NCBI GenBank assembly: GCA_002900995.3 | Contig: CM035304.1 | Span: 1,471,498-1,535,497 of the forward strand | Length of the DNA: 64,000 nucleotides | Direction: 5' to 3' | DNA from: Ganoderma boninense | Lineage: Eukaryota > Basidiomycota > Agaricomycetes > Polyporales > Polyporaceae | Shown: positions 21,811-34,456 of the stretch, piece by piece | Numbering within the stretch: the stretch's first letter is position 1 | How the letters are laid out: each line of letters starts with the position of its first letter | Notes under the pieces: model-generated | What the model was told of the DNA's origin: nothing | The model's database searches: none | The model's input: the letters and a program-made list of their open reading frames with translations, nothing else | Program-made: the position numbers and the translations under genes

Positions 21811-24341
21811 ACCCGTTGCAAAGATCGCGGACTGCAGGCGCCCCGCCACGCATATGTACGGTTGCATTTGTCCTTCCGTATCAAGCGAGCCAGATCCGTT
21901 GTGTACAGGAAACAGCTGCTACGATACGGCTGGTCACGTCCCTCTTCTTGCTGATTTTTTCTTGCAGGACTATCAGTCTACAAGGTGATACGCTTTCGTA
22001 TACAGTGATGCTTTCGTCATTCCAATGCGATGTTAGTTTCTCCTTCAACGCAGCCTGGGATAGTTGGGTAGAAACTGATCTCCAGTTACGTACTTGGCAG
22101 TTTGTTTCTATCAGTATATGCGCTCGCGGCATACTTAATGTCGAAAGTGGCTCGTTGTGCGGCATGTGTGGCCAACTCAATCGGAATGGCGAGGGTTGTC
22201 GGACTATCGGAAATGGGACATTCTCTGAGCTCAGGCAGGGATAGGATTGGTCATCGTAGGTGACCATTTGACTGGGATGTTTGAGGACCGACCGACTCGA
22301 GTCCTCTCAGAAGTGGGGGGTCATGACTGGCGTTGACAGAAAGCACTATTTCAGTGACGGTGGCCCCATGGGGGGGGGGGGGGTAACGGCTTCTTGTCAA
22401 ATCGCAGAGGATTGTGTTGGAGGAGCGAAAGTCTATGGTAACGACGTGCGACCGAATGGAAGACGTACAGTACCACATGCTGCGCGCTAGCCACCCAGAT
22501 CTAACCCCGCGACGGACTGCGGCCTACTTAGCTACTCCGAGGGTCGGGAGGGGTCCCGACGAACGGCCTAAGTACAGCGTGAGACGTATGCACCATTGAT
22601 ATCACACGCGACGCACACCATTGAATCCATTGAAAGGTCCAATTTAAACATGCAGATCGCCGGAGGGAGATATCGAAGCCGTGCTTTTGAAGACGCCGTC
22701 CACTTTCAAAAACGGCGCTCTCTTCGACGGTGAACTTCCGTCCGAGCGTCGATCGGTAGACTATGTCCGGAGCTGTCGCGCGGACTATCTGCGTCCTGCA
22801 AAGTAGGCAACGAAAACACCGGTGCAACATGTGCGGGAGCGAGACACTTGGACGTCGTCTTGGCTTAATGCCCGGGTTCTCCGGCGATTCTGAGGACGCT
22901 CCAGCGGTTGAGACCAAGACTTCGTGAGCGCGTAGGCAAGCAGCAAACGAACGGCTTACGGCGACTACGCTCTACTTGGCAGCGGGACCTCGATGTTCGG
23001 AGGTTTCTCGAGCCGCCCCGCAGCCGAGTAAGATTTGTACATTGGTAAGTAAGCGTTCGGTCGGCGGAGGTGGTTTTTCGAAGGTTGTCTGACGCGGAGA
23101 GGCGCGGAGACCACGTTTTCAGCTCGCGGAGGCTTCTCGCCTTCTGGCGAGACGCAAGGAAGGCTTGGTTGCTATCGAGGAGCACAGTGTTGGCCGACAT
23201 GCACCGCTGCGTCGATGGGATGGAATAGGCCAAGACTTGGAAGGAGTCGGCGGGAATGATAACCGCATTGTATCGTGGCAAGCCAAGAGGAAGACAAGCA
23301 TGGCGACAGTCAAGAAGCCTGCGAGGGCGCGCAGCAGAGCGTTTGGAAGCGTACGGCAGACGACAACTGGAACTTGGAAGACCGCATTTGGGAGTGACCA
23401 GCGCAGGACCAGCGTCACAAACGCCGCACAAAGCTTTCGGAGGTGAGAGAGAGCGCTTGCGAATCACGAGCAACACCGCAACAAGCCAAGTAGCCGAAAT
23501 AGCCGGGGTGAGCATCTATATGGAGCAAGCAGCTGCTGCGAGGCCGAGATAACGGCATGAACGCCCTCGGCCGAAGGCGCCCGCTGGCACCCGATGGCGA
23601 CATTCGCTATTGCACGCGCGTGGTACGCACTGTACATAATGGGCGTGTAGCCATTGTGAGAGTTCGGCCAGTCGACGCAGCACGGTGACACAGCGTGGGC
23701 ACGAAACTGACGAGGACGGCAGGTGGGCTGGGAGCGCAGTTGGCTCGTCGGAGGGGAGACGGAGGGCAGGTGAGTGCAGAAAGAAGGGTCCCGGAGGAGA
23801 GGCGGAAGGATGCGGGCCCGGGGATTGGCCATAACGGGGCTGGTTGCGGGGGCGCCACCCCCGCCGTGCGGCCGGGAGCGGGGAGATTCACGTGTGAAGC
23901 GCTCCGATCGAGGAGAGCGCCCTGAGCTGGAAACACTCACCTTGGAACATGTCGGGATTTCCGCTCGAAAGCTCCTGTCACGCAGGCACTCCATCACTAG
24001 TCGCCCCTCAGCCATCCTATAATATGCCCCGCCTCTCCCGCTACCTCCGTGAGTCCTTTTCTACCGCTCTTCTCCCGCCGTCACAGCTCACGTCTATACC
24101 CGCTTCCCGTCTCAGCCTCAGCCTACGTCCTGCCTGCCCGGCACGTCCTCCACACACATAGAGGTGCGTGCCCCGTCCCCAGACGCTCTCTACCGATCGT
24201 ATGACTCGTCCCAACGCTAACTACTTCCCCCAATGTCATTTTACAGTTCCTCCGTCCTGCTCCCTCTTCGGAACCCCTCTGGCCCCTACCGCGCACTCCG
24301 TCAACCTTTAGACCGTTAATCCATCCCCCGAACCATTAAAC
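21811..24341. other. Gene-poor 2.5 kb
   Basis: No gene supported. A 14-G run lies at 22370-22383. Open minus-strand frames at 22865-23515 have no recognisable domain and unlikely composition. The last 300 bp are pyrimidine-rich, as is common in fungal promoters, ahead of the carrier gene at 24342. Confidence 0.45.
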
Positions 24342-26637
24342 ATGTCTCGCGCAGCAGAAAAGAAGCCTGTCGGGTTCGCCACCCAGTTGGTCGCTGGAGG
24401 TATCGCAGGCGCAATGGAAGCAGTCCGTATCCCCCCTCTCAAACCTTGGCCCCCCTCGCTCTCGCTGATCATGCTTGCGTTCTATTGCTCTATCGCCCAT
24501 CGCACGCCCGCCGTTCCGTTCCGCGCATACAGCTATGCTGCCAGCCATTGGATACCATCAAGGTCCGAATGCAGCTGTCCAAGTCCGGACTTGCACCCGG
24601 GGTGAGTCTTCGCTCTCTCTCCTGACCCTCCCATCGTCTCTCCCCCTCTTTCTCGCTTCCCCAAAGCTCCCAATCTTATCATCATATCACGCACGGCCAT
24701 TCCGCGGAATGCTTGTCTGTGATCTCCGCACCGGCTGCCGCCCCCCCCCCCGAGTGCGCATATACGCACCCCAAGCTCCTCGCGCGGAGGTAGAACGGGT
24801 GCTCCCGGGTCGCCCGAAGGATTCGTTCTCTTGCGTCCGCAACCCCCCGCACGCACGATCCGCGCCTTCGCCGTCAGGGACGGCGATTGTTGAGGTTCAC
24901 CTCGGCGGCGAAGCGCGTTTCCGTCGACATTCCGTCCAAAGATAAGAGCGGAACGTGTGTAGCCGGTTGGCGTCGCTTTCTCTCGGAGCGACGACGGAGC
25001 TCTGTCTCAGTCTCATCTTATGGGGGCGCGGTGTGGCCGAGCGGCTTTGCATCCCCTTTGGCGCGCAGCCTGTAGTGCAAAACGGGATGTTGTGGTCGGA
25101 TGGTCCAGGGCTCGCATTCTGTTTGCCAATGTACTCCAAAGCTAGACTATAGGAGTGCCAAATATCGACATTTGTGGACGTTTCGTGCGAGCTGATCATC
25201 GGAGTCCTTGCAACGCCTTTCGAGCCATAGATCTTCGCATTTTTCCCTGACCTGTTCTATCGCTCGTCAAGTGATGTGCTTGTGCTAACGCTGTCCTCGC
25301 TTGCTGCAGACTAAACCCCGAGGGTTCATCGCGACTGGCGCGTTGATCGTGCGGCGAGAGACCCCGCTGGCGCTCTACAAGGGTCTCGGCGCAGTGCTTT
25401 CCGGCATCGTCCCGAAGATGGCCATCCGCTTCGCCAGCTTCGAGCGGTACAAGGCATGGCTTGCGAACAAGGAGACGGGCAAGACTAGCGTCGGGAACAT
25501 CTTCATCGGTGCGCGCTCCACGCCCTTTCTCTATGCTCGGCGTGCCCAGAAGCTGATGGGCCCATAACGTTACATCCCATGTCTACTTCTACTTCGCGCT
25601 CACGTCAACTGCGGGCGTTGCGATTATGGCGCGTGGCTGCTTTCGCTACGCCGTCCTTACCCCGCACGGCATGCACGTTCCCCTTCTCGGCGACTCAATA
25701 ACGCGCATCGCGGGCGTGCTTCTCCGCTGATGCGCGTGCTTATTCTTACGCCTATTTCCCCGGATTTCATCTTGCGCACACCCACGCCCTGCGCCGCCGC
25801 CCCTCACCTGCCCCGAATCCAAATCCAAATCCCCATCCGTACCCACACACACCCCCCGCTGTGCCCCCTTTCCCCCCAATGCAGCGGGCCTGGGCGCGGG
25901 CGTGACCGAGGCGGTGATGGTGGTGACGCCGATGGAGGTGGTGAAGATCCGGCTGCAGGCGCAGCAGCACTCGCTCGCGGACCCGCTCGAGGCGCCGCGG
26001 TACCGCAACGCGGGGCACGCCGTGTACAAGATCGTGCGCGAGGAGGGCTTCGCGACGCTCTACCGCGGCGTGTCCCTCACCGCGCTCCGCCAGGCGACGA
26101 ACCAGGGTGCGTGCCCCCCTGCCCCCCTTTTTGCCTGTGGGGAGAGGGGAGAAGGGGCTGACGAGACTCCGCAGGGGCGAACTTCACGGCATACCAGGAG
26201 CTGAAGAAGTTTGCGCATAGCATGCAGCCGGAGCTCACGGACCTGCCGTCGTACCAGCACATGTTCATCGGTCTGATTTCGGGCGCGATGGGCCCGTTCT
26301 CGAACGCGCCGATCGATACCATTAAGACTCGTGCGTAGTTCCACCACTTCCTCTCCCCCCGAGACTTTGACTGAGTGCATGCACCTTAACAACGTCGACG
26401 ATAACAGGTCTGCAGAAGGCGGAGGCCGTCCCGGGGCAGACGGCGTTCCAGCGGATCGCGGCGATCGCGCGCGAGATGTGGCGGCAGGAGGGCGTGCGGT
26501 CGTTCTACAAGGGCATCACGCCGCGCGTGCTGCGCGTCGCGCCCGGCCAGGCGGTCGTGTTCGCGGTGTACGAGCGCGTGCGGAAGATCATGGAGACGCT
26601 GCAGGGGAGCAGCGAGGACCGGATACTCAGCGAGTGA
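24342..26637 (+). CDS. SFC1: Mitochondrial succinate-fumarate carrier
   Basis: Inner-membrane mitochondrial carrier family protein. In yeast the orthologous Sfc1/Acr1 exchanges cytosolic succinate for matrix fumarate, linking the glyoxylate cycle to gluconeogenesis. Exons: 24342-24422, 24533-24601, 25310-25508, 25885-26106, 26175-26330, 26408-26637; 318 residues, all phases agree. The three carrier repeats carry PLDTIKVRM (about 32), PMEVVKIRL (about 133) and PIDTIKTRL (about 236). Long blocks match the yeast protein as I remember it: 'ALYKGLGAVLSGIVPKMAIR', 'LYRGVSLTALRQATNQGANF', 'GLISGAMGPFSNAP', 'YKGITPRVLRVAPGQAV'. The first donor is GTCCGT, fixed by phase. Introns 2 (708 nt) and 3 (376 nt) are unusually long here. 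Substrate assignment rests on family resemblance; the citrate carrier is less likely. Confidence 0.93.
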
Positions 26638-27673
26638 GCGCGCGGCGGAGGAGGGTGCTTGGGGCAGTAAGCTGCAACGATGACAACAACAACACTCGAC
26701 TAGTCAACTTTAAGTACGCCTCGGAGAGGGATGTGTATGTAAGTATTGGTTATATCCAACGAGGGGTTGTATGCTCTCTGCGGGGATTCGGTCTGTGTCG
26801 GTGTCCAGTGTAGAGCGTGTCTGTGTGACCCCAGTCGCATGGTGGGTCTCGAGTTTTCGTGTCGCATGAGGTGAGTACTACCTCTGACTTGCTCAACGCC
26901 AGAGCCTACGACCTCCTCCTTCCAGTTATTTTGAGTTGGATATTGATTCCCTCGGATTTTAATGGTCCGATCTCCTTGACGTGTCCATCGAAGGTCTTTC
27001 GAGTGCGACCTTGGTGCGACCTCGCCACGGGGTGGCGCTTCGAGTCGGCTTGAACAGTGAAGCTTAATGGAGACGCAATGAGGACACCGTCACGGACCCG
27101 TTCGAGGGTGCGTTCGATCCATCGGCGACGAAGTGGGTCACGCTCGCCGTGCACACAACCCCGTAGAGAATCCGCGGCAACGACTATAGTATGCGGTGGT
27201 GGTGCAGAGGCGCAGCATGTGGGGTAATCTGAGGTTGGGTTGGAAAGAGGGGCGAGGAGCAAAGTCGCGGTTCACACTGGTGTAGATCTCAGCTGGCCAC
27301 AAGGCTGACAATACTGGAGCCTGCAGAACCGTGGCTGGTGGGGAGAAGTGCGATTCAAGTCGGTAGCAGGCGATCCCAGCGGAGAAAGTATTGACAGCTC
27401 TGTGCACTTGAAGGGTTTGCGCTGCCGTATACTTCAGTTCATGAAGTACGATATGTTCCCACGCATACAGCAGTCAGTGTTAGTTAATGGGTAGCCGTCG
27501 GATAACGCGTGCCACGTACCCTGGCGCATTTCGGAGCAGTGACACCAAGCCAAACCTTCGACGCGCACTTTCATCACAACAACTATCGGCCACGGCCTAA
27601 GAAGGTGCGCAAGGCTTACGACAACCAATCCTAAAGCCTTACTGTTTTATTGTAGATTCCTTCCTTCGCGGTG
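26638..27673. other. Intergenic, no gene seen
   Basis: About 1 kb after the carrier gene; short frames only. It must hold the carrier 3' UTR and the promoter of the F-box gene at 27674. Confidence 0.5.
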
Positions 27674-29689
27674 ATGACGCTACCGCGGCCGCATCACTGT
27701 ACGACCGGTCGAGTTATACCAGTTGTCTTGTGCCCGGACATCGTCCTGGAGATTGTCAACCATCTCCAGCCAGGACGCCGCCAGCGGAACGGGAACGACA
27801 GGCGCGCAGTCATAAAACAACGCCGCGTCTGCAGACAGGCTCTTCGCGCGTGTGCTCTTACGTGCCGTGGATTTTCGGACCTCGCCTTGGACGTTCTGTG
27901 GCGCGCTTTGGACGACATACGACCCATCGTTAAACTCTTGTCAACAAGTAAACGACGCCTCGTGAGCAATATTTATTTGGTTACACACTCCCTTCCAGAA
28001 CTTTGAATTCTTATTCAAATTGTGTATGATGATGTCCAGGTCCTCAACCTACAAATTGAACATGAGACTTGGCTGACATGCCAACGCTATGCCAGTCGAG
28101 TCCGGGAGATTGGAATTTTCCCTGATCCAGAGGAGATGCATCAGTCTGTCTGGGCTTTCCTTGCTATCAAGTGCGAGGGCTCGCCTCTGTTTCCCCGCCT
28201 ACGCCACTTAGACGCGTATGACCTAGCTCTTTCTGAACTTACCCCGCTATTTTTGCTCTTAACCCCGTCCATCCGTTCACTGTCCCTATCCTTCGTCAGA
28301 GATAGCGGCAAGGATGGCAGCAGCGACTGTCAGGTTTCCGTTCACGTCCTGCAGTACATCGCACGCGTTGCTCCCAGCATCAAAACCTGCCTCATCTCGG
28401 GACGTCACTGTTTCATCACTCAAACACACCTTTCGACGCTGCAGAAATTCGCTGGATTGGCCGACTTGTCTCTCGACTCTGACAAGTACGGCTTTGATGG
28501 AGCCATGCTTCGTCATCTCTCCACGATGACTTCCCTCCGTTCTCTCGCCGTGACCATCACAACTCTGGACCCGTCCAATCTGCAGCCCCTCCGCGACAAT
28601 TTCTCATTACTGCGCAGGCTCAAGCTCAAGGGCCGTCTACACCATCTGGTGAGATTGGTCTTGGCGTGCCGCCTGCCCGTTCTTTACGCGCTCACGCTCC
28701 AAGTCGAGGATCGCCGCACCCCAAGGAACTTGGCCCCCACGCTAACACCATTATCTCAACACCCCGACCTCGCGAAAACCCTCACACACATTACACTCGG
28801 CCTCTCGCGCACAGAAACCCAGCGCGTCGATATCTTGACCCGTTACCTCGAGCCCCTGCTCACATTTTCCAAGCTAGAGCACTGCGACCTGGACTTCGGC
28901 ACCGCCGCGCCATCAATCTGTGACAACGACCTCATCCGGCTCGGAGATGCATGGCCCAACCTCGAGCACCTCAACATCAGAGGCCGTACGAAGGTGTATC
29001 ATGACAACACACATGGTCAGTACCCTCGCCATCAAGGTACTCACGCGCATCAAGGTGCATACTCGCGGCATCGAGGTGCAACTGCACATGCGGCTCGGAA
29101 CAACACACCGGGCATCCTACACCCATCCTTATTCGGCCTGACCGAACTTGCCCGCCGCTGTCCGAACCTGCAATACGTCCACCTCGTGACCCTCGACGCC
29201 AACCCTGAAACACTCCCGCAAGGGGATGCAGCCTCGTATGCTTGGGCCGTCCCCGTACGGCACACGTCCCTCCGGGCGCTGCTCTTCGAGTCTGTAGAAA
29301 ATGCTACGAGGACAACCTGCCGATGCGATCTCGTGGAGGACCTCGACAGCGCATTCCCCGGGCTCGACATCTCGCGCTCCAAGGCTGAATGCGACTACCC
29401 GGGCTTGCGCCGTGTGTGGAGGCGGACCATGCTGCTTTTGCGCGCGCTGCGGTACAGGCGCGACCCGGAGAACCTGGGCCCGAACCCGCACCGGCGCGCC
29501 GCTGCAGCTGCGAAGTTCGCGGCGTCCAGAAGGAGCCTGGCGAGCGTGGACGAGGCCTTGTCGGATGCGGAGCGAGGGCATTCGGACCGGGAGTGGGACT
29601 TTGACTCGGGCGATGAGGATGAGGACAGGGACGGAGGCTTGGAACAGTCGGACTCGGAGTCTTCGAGAGACTGGGAGTCGGATTCTTAG
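27674..29689 (+). CDS. Type I F-box/LRR-like protein, intact, acidic tail
   Basis: Exons 27674-27961 and 28040-29689 with a 78-nt phase-0 intron; 645 residues. F-box-like segment: 'LCPDIVLEIVNHLQPG', then 'CALTCRGFSDLALDVLWRAL'. The long exon has leucine-rich segments ('LSTMTSLRSLAVTI', 'LRRLKLKGRLHHLVRL') and the family block 'DNDLIRLGDAWPNLEHLNI' and 'LFGLTELARRCPNLQYV'. Between these two parts of the block lies a His/Gly-rich insertion with three imperfect CAT-CAA-GGT repeats (about 29030-29090: RHQGTHAHQGAYSRHRG). The C-terminus is strongly acidic (DSGDEDEDRDGG). It is longer than the 540-550 residues usual for the cluster because of the insertion, tail and a longer N-terminus. Predicted SCF adaptor; target unknown. 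Confidence 0.85.
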
Positions 29690-31079
29690 GTGCGCCGCTT
29701 CATGCTCTGCACTACATCATGACGCTTGATGGGTTTTGACTAATATCCTAAGCAGTTCGTCAGCATTGATGTATATTCTACCAGCAATAGCCTCTCAGTG
29801 AAGGCGGAAGACAATCATGACGTTCCTGCAGGACTTGCCCATGCAGGAGTAGCTTCAACTAAGAGGGCCTAAACCGAGCTTTCAAGCGCTGTGCGCGGGT
29901 CGCATTGAAGGAAAGTCTATCCGATCTGGACGGCGACAGGACTTGCCACCAACCATACGAGTATGGACCCAAATCCTGCTCTTGAAACAGGGAGCAGTAA
30001 GCCAGGAGCTCCGATACGACACCTCAGGTATCTGATTCGTGAAATTACTTGCCTCCGTTTTTCTTATACACGAGCAGTTTCACTGACGCTATCCTGGCTG
30101 AATAGATAAGCATACAACGACTTATCGAGGACGAACGTCCAGACTAGGGTAGTACGTACATCCGTAACTATCCTCTTCCCTACGAGTCGCAGTACATGGA
30201 AAACTTGGACAGGCAACAGGCACAGTCCCAGCTCTTCCAGCAAGACGGTTACGAACGCGAACGAAAGTAAGAGGCCAGACGACCCCGCATCGCATCGTGA
30301 CAGAATCCCTTCGAACCTCTCACGCGTCGTCCTTCTCATCACCATCGTGGTCATCCTCGGAAGGCAGCTCCTTCTGCATCACGTATCCGACTACAAGGTG
30401 GACGGCGTCTCCGAGCATCATGGCCGCCGCCTCAGCGATAAAGTCGCTCGTCCCATCGCCCTCCCGGACGTCCCCTCCCCAGCCGAGAACTGGCTGCTCC
30501 TCCGCTTAGTTCGACGTGACGAGCGGGGACTGGCAGACGTCGACGGGACCCTCTCCACTACACTCCCCACTGGACCGGCGTGTTCCGCACCGTGTCCAGA
30601 GTTGAGATACCTAGCGCGTGGCTATGGCTGGCTGTCTCGGAGCACGGTTTTGCGCGCCGTTATCGTCGGTGCCGTGCTGCTGGATAGTGGCGACCGTGGA
30701 ATATCTGACGGGTCCCCGACCGACGTCCGGGTTGGTGAAGCTGCCTCTCTGGGGGCCAGTGCGCTCACAGGGGGTCTGTGGGATGGACTCTGCGGTTGCG
30801 GTGGGGATGGCGACGCTGTGCGCGTGCAAGTGAAAGAAGGGACACTGGAAGAGTTGGGCAAAGAACGGTGGTGGGCGAAAGGTGAGTGAGGCAGAAGCGA
30901 GGGGCCACAATGGGACACAGCCGGCGAACGGGACGACTCAACCCTGGTACTGTATTTAGTGAGTTACGCGGAAAAATGGGTATTCGGGGGGACGACATCA
31001 ATATCGTAATTATAGCCATGGAAGAGTACGCTACTAAACGCAAAAACTGGGGGGAGAGGATTGGCCCGCGAACAACCCT
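29690..31079. other. 1.4 kb between convergent F-box genes; possible unrecognised gene
   Basis: No gene is certain. On the minus strand around 30920-30600 a Pro/Ser-rich frame ('AREAASPTRTSV'-like) is open, and around 30480-30320 another frame reads 'DFIAEAAAMMLGDAVHLVV' then an acidic end 'SEDDHDGDEKDDA' and a stop. A plus-strand frame at 30347-30889 overlaps both. Either could be a small real gene; splice sites joining the minus-strand pieces were not found. Confidence 0.3.
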
Positions 31080-32785
31080 CTACAGCTGGATCGGTGTCTG
31101 GTGTGGTCTCGGGGCCGGCAGCAGCTTTGCGCGCAGCTCGCTGTTCTCGCGGCCGAGCCGCATAGCCTCCAAGAACCGCAGAGTTTCCCCCCACCGGGGC
31201 CCATCCAAGTGGCTGCTTGACCACGCGTACTCCAGGTCGATGTCGGGGAAGGCACGGTCGAGGACAGCCGCCGCCTGCATATACATACTGGACGGCAACT
31301 CGGGCACGACGTTGTTGACCTTGAAGCGGCGCACGCAGTGTCGAGCGAAGGGGATCTCGCTCCTCGGTGGGATGACGGAGACGTCGAGCTCGGAAACGTG
31401 GAACCGTTCGAGGCGAGGACAGCGCTGGGCGAGCGCGATGATCCCGGACAACGTGGGGCGCATGACGTCGGGAAGGGAGAGTTGCTCGACGAGGTGCCCG
31501 ACGTGGAAGCTCTCCAGCCGGGGCCACGCCGTCCCGAATCGCACGAGGTCGCTGTCGTGAACGGGGGGCACGATGAACAAGCACATGAAGCGGAACGAGG
31601 TGACGTTGGGAAACGCGAGGAGGGGCTCCGAGTATTGCATGAGGCTGCGAAGGCGCCAATCTCCAACGCAGGGGTGTCTGATATCGATGGAGAAGGACGT
31701 GAGCGACGCGGCGTTGAAATGCTGGCATATGGCGGCGAGCGAGTCTTCGGGGCCTCGAGCCTCTGACGGGTCCGAGATTCGGAGATGGGTGCGCACCAGA
31801 CTGGGAAGCTGGCAAAGATGGAAGAATATGACGAGGTAGTCGAGGTCTCCGCTGACGTCGATGCTCGCCAGCTCCTGAAACGTCAACCTATTATGCCCCC
31901 CGGCGAGCTCCGAGAACCCGTCGTCGAGATAGACGGTGCACGTGAGGTCCTTGAGAGTTGGGATGGATGAGAGCAGATGTAGCACGGTCCCATCGAGACG
32001 GATAGCGCATTGAAACGATAAGGTCTTCAGTCTCGTGAAATGTTGTCCAAACGATTCGAGATATCCATGTCCGAGATCGACATTTCTACCGTAATCGATG
32101 CTGAGCGTGAGATCCTCCAGGTCCGGGGCCATGAGGGGAAGGGTGTGAAGGAGTGGTGCAATATCAGATTCATCGTCGAATTCGAGCTCAAACGAGATAT
32201 CAACGAGACGTAGCGTTGGCGACAGGAGTAATAAGATGAAGGCTGATGTTTGCGGGACCAAAACGTTATCCGCTATTAGTCTTCGAAGGCGAGGCATTAG
32301 CGGAGAGCCTTTGCACCTTGCTGCGAGGAATGGCGAAACCGATGGATGAACAAGGTCCGCCCATTCTCTTGGACTCCCTAGAATAACGCGTACGCGATCA
32401 GCGTAGAGCTGAAACCTCGTCCAATGGCCGGGTAAAATTGGACCACAGAGTTTCTAGGTACTAGTTAAATGATCTTGGGCGGCAGTACGTAAAATTGGAG
32501 ACAATTGCTCACGAATCCTGATTCAACTCGCTTGTAGTTAGGTAACACCTTCAGCAGTGGCTGAATGTTGTCTAGCTCCCGCCACAGCACATTCAATGCG
32601 TGGTAGGATATAGTGCTGCAGCACATTGCAGAGGCGGCCAAGGCAGCACGACAGCGTCGGCGCAACCGTTCTTCTTCGTCGTCTGGATCGTCCGGATCAA
32701 TGGTGGGTCCTGGGGCAAGGTGATCGAATATTGTTGCCAGAATATCGTGGCATTCGAGAACCATCGCAGAAGCCAGCCGCGTCAT
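31080..32785 (-). CDS. Type I F-box/LRR-like protein, intact
   Basis: Exons 32785-32513 and 32453-31080 with a 59-nt phase-0 intron; 548 residues. The start is MTRLASAMVLECHDILATIF, continuing 'DHLAPG', then 'CCSTISYHALNVLWREL' and 'LLKVLPNYKRV' just before the donor. Leucine-rich body: 'FTRLKTLSFQC', 'LSSIPTLKDLTC'. C-terminal block: 'SDLVRFGTAWPRLESFHV' and 'RPTLSGIIALAQRCPRLERF'. ATG 32785 is directly preceded by a CAG acceptor, with GTACGC plus a CTGAC-like branch site upstream, so a leader intron probably ends at the start codon, as in the related minus-strand genes. Predicted SCF substrate adaptor. Confidence 0.85.
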
Positions 32786-32985
32786 CTGCAACCCCACAAG
32801 TTTTGTCAGAGTGTTTTGTGTTGTTTACTATCAGTACGCGTACCTCTTGGAGTAAATAACAACGCTATAGCACTTCCAGCGAGGTCGTGGTAGAAGGGAT
32901 GGGTCATGGATCGGTGGTTGGGGACAAGATACGACGGGGCGCTTCAAGTCAGAAGGGCGGCCGGCCCGGGCGGGACGGCCAGTAA

Positions 32986-33006
32986 GGCCCCGTTCGGCAC
33001 GTCGGA
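32986..33006 (+). repeat. Left terminal inverted repeat of the Harbinger element
   Basis: 21 bases, one mismatch to the reverse complement of 36114-36134; preceded by TAA. About 330 bp of leader follow before the Myb-like gene. Confidence 0.85.
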
Positions 33007-33339
33007 CAGGACTAGGGTTACCTGCGAAAATTAGTCCGTCGTCGAGAGACCTCAGACAAGGGGCGAGGCCCTAAACCGGAGGGATAGTCGGTATCTTGGC
33101 GCTTGGATTGAAGGCTGGGTAGTCACATGTGACCACTAGTGTGACCTGCTTTGTCATTGATGGCGGACGGGCAACGAGCGACCTCCCGCTGTCATCCACC
33201 ACAGTGATAGCCAATCTCTTGTCCTGCTTCAATAGATCATGGTTATTCCGCCCTTGTTCCTACCGCTATTTCTGAGCTTGCCCGCTTGCCACTCCCTGGT
33301 TCAACACGTTCCTCTCACCCCACTTCTCTCCGAGTCGCA

Positions 33340-34418
33340 ATGGCTCAAGCTCAGCGCGCCCGGTATTCCTCCCAGGATGATCGCACCCTTGTCACTACTC
33401 TTCTTGCACAGGCTCGCTGTGGGAATCAATCGGAAAATGGTTTCAAGAAGCAGGCTTACGTGGCTGTGGCGAATGCGCTGGTTGGGAGTGAGCAGGTCTC
33501 TGGAGGGAAGGCGAAGGGTCAGCAGAGTGTCCAGGACAGATTCCTCACGGTATGTGCAATTTGTGGCTCTGTTATTGTACATCCTTCATTCCTGACTCTG
33601 TTCTAGCTCAAGAGGGAGTTTCTTATCGTGAAGAGTCTCCGTGGAAACTCCGGCTTCGGCTGGGATGAAGGCAAGCATCTCGTCACGGCGCCGGTGGATG
33701 TCTGGAAGAAGTACATTGATGTATGTTTGGTTTCAGCCTGATGCTTGGTCTTCATTGATTTCAACATGTTTTGTAGGCTCATCCCGAGGCCAAAAAATGG
33801 TAGAAGACCCCATTCCCGCTCTACGACGACATCTGTTCGCTCGTGGACGGCACAGCTGCCACTGGAGAGGGCGCTTACCACCCCGGTGAGGACGACGGCC
33901 GTGGTGGTGAGAAGGAACTGGACTTGGAGGGTGCCTTGGTGAGTTTGAATGCGTTATATCTTGGGATAGCATTCCAACATCCAACTTCCACTTTGTACTT
34001 TGCGTAGCGTGAATCACGCTCCCCATCTGCGTCACCGGCACCCCCCTCTCGCAAGCGCGCCACGTCACCTACCTCTGGCACATCTCCAAGTCAACGTGCA
34101 CGCAAGCGCAACGGCAAAGCCACCGCCGCTGATAGTCTTGATCAGCTGACGCGCGCCGTTGGTGACATCAAGGATGCTCTGGTCGAGCCCGTCAATACCC
34201 CTTCTGACTCCCCGTCCTCTCCGAAGCGACGCATGGAAGCAGTTGCCGCGCTTGCTGTTGATGCAGGTGTGGGTCTGACTCCTCGTCGTAAGGTGAAGTT
34301 GATCAAGCACATCCGCAAGAACACCGCTGTGGCTGATGCGTACATGGCCCTTGCTGGTCATGATGAGCTTCGTGCCGGGTACTTGCAGGCGGAGCTGGAT
34401 GAGGTGCCGACTGTCTAG
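33340..34418 (+). pseudogene. Myb/SANT-like partner protein of the Harbinger element, in-frame stop
   Basis: Exons 33340-33549, 33607-33720, 33777-33938, 34008-34418 (all phase 0) would give 298 residues. The N-terminal 110 residues ('WSSQDDRTLV'-like trihelix pattern: SSQDDRTLVTTLL, 'SVQDRFLTLKREF', 'GFGWDEGKHLV', 'WKKYIDAHPEAKKW') match the Myb/SANT-like DNA-binding proteins that help Harbinger transposases. Codon 117 is TAG (33801-33803), placed between 'KKW' and 'KTPFPLYDD', where relatives usually have an arginine. If the splice acceptor were this TAG itself (intron 33721-33803), the stop and eight codons would be skipped in frame. The C-terminal half is Ser/Pro/Lys-rich, ending 'HDELRAGYLQAELDEV'. 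Either a truncated gene or one rescued by that alternative splice. Confidence 0.7.
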
Positions 34419-34456
34419 ATATTGTTATTGCTGATGTAACCTGAACTTGCAAGAAT

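Noticed and set aside
22865..23515. 216-codon minus-strand frame
   Set aside because: No recognisable domain, Arg/Ser/Cys-heavy composition typical of non-coding GC-rich DNA.
25020..25110. Possible tRNA-Ser/Leu (TGGCCGAGCGG motif)
   Set aside because: Only a D-arm-like string; no T-arm, no pairing acceptor stem, and it lies inside a carrier-gene intron.
30347..30889. 180-codon plus-strand frame
   Set aside because: Low-complexity Gly/Val/Leu composition, no motif, and it overlaps more plausible minus-strand pieces; not strong enough to call a gene.
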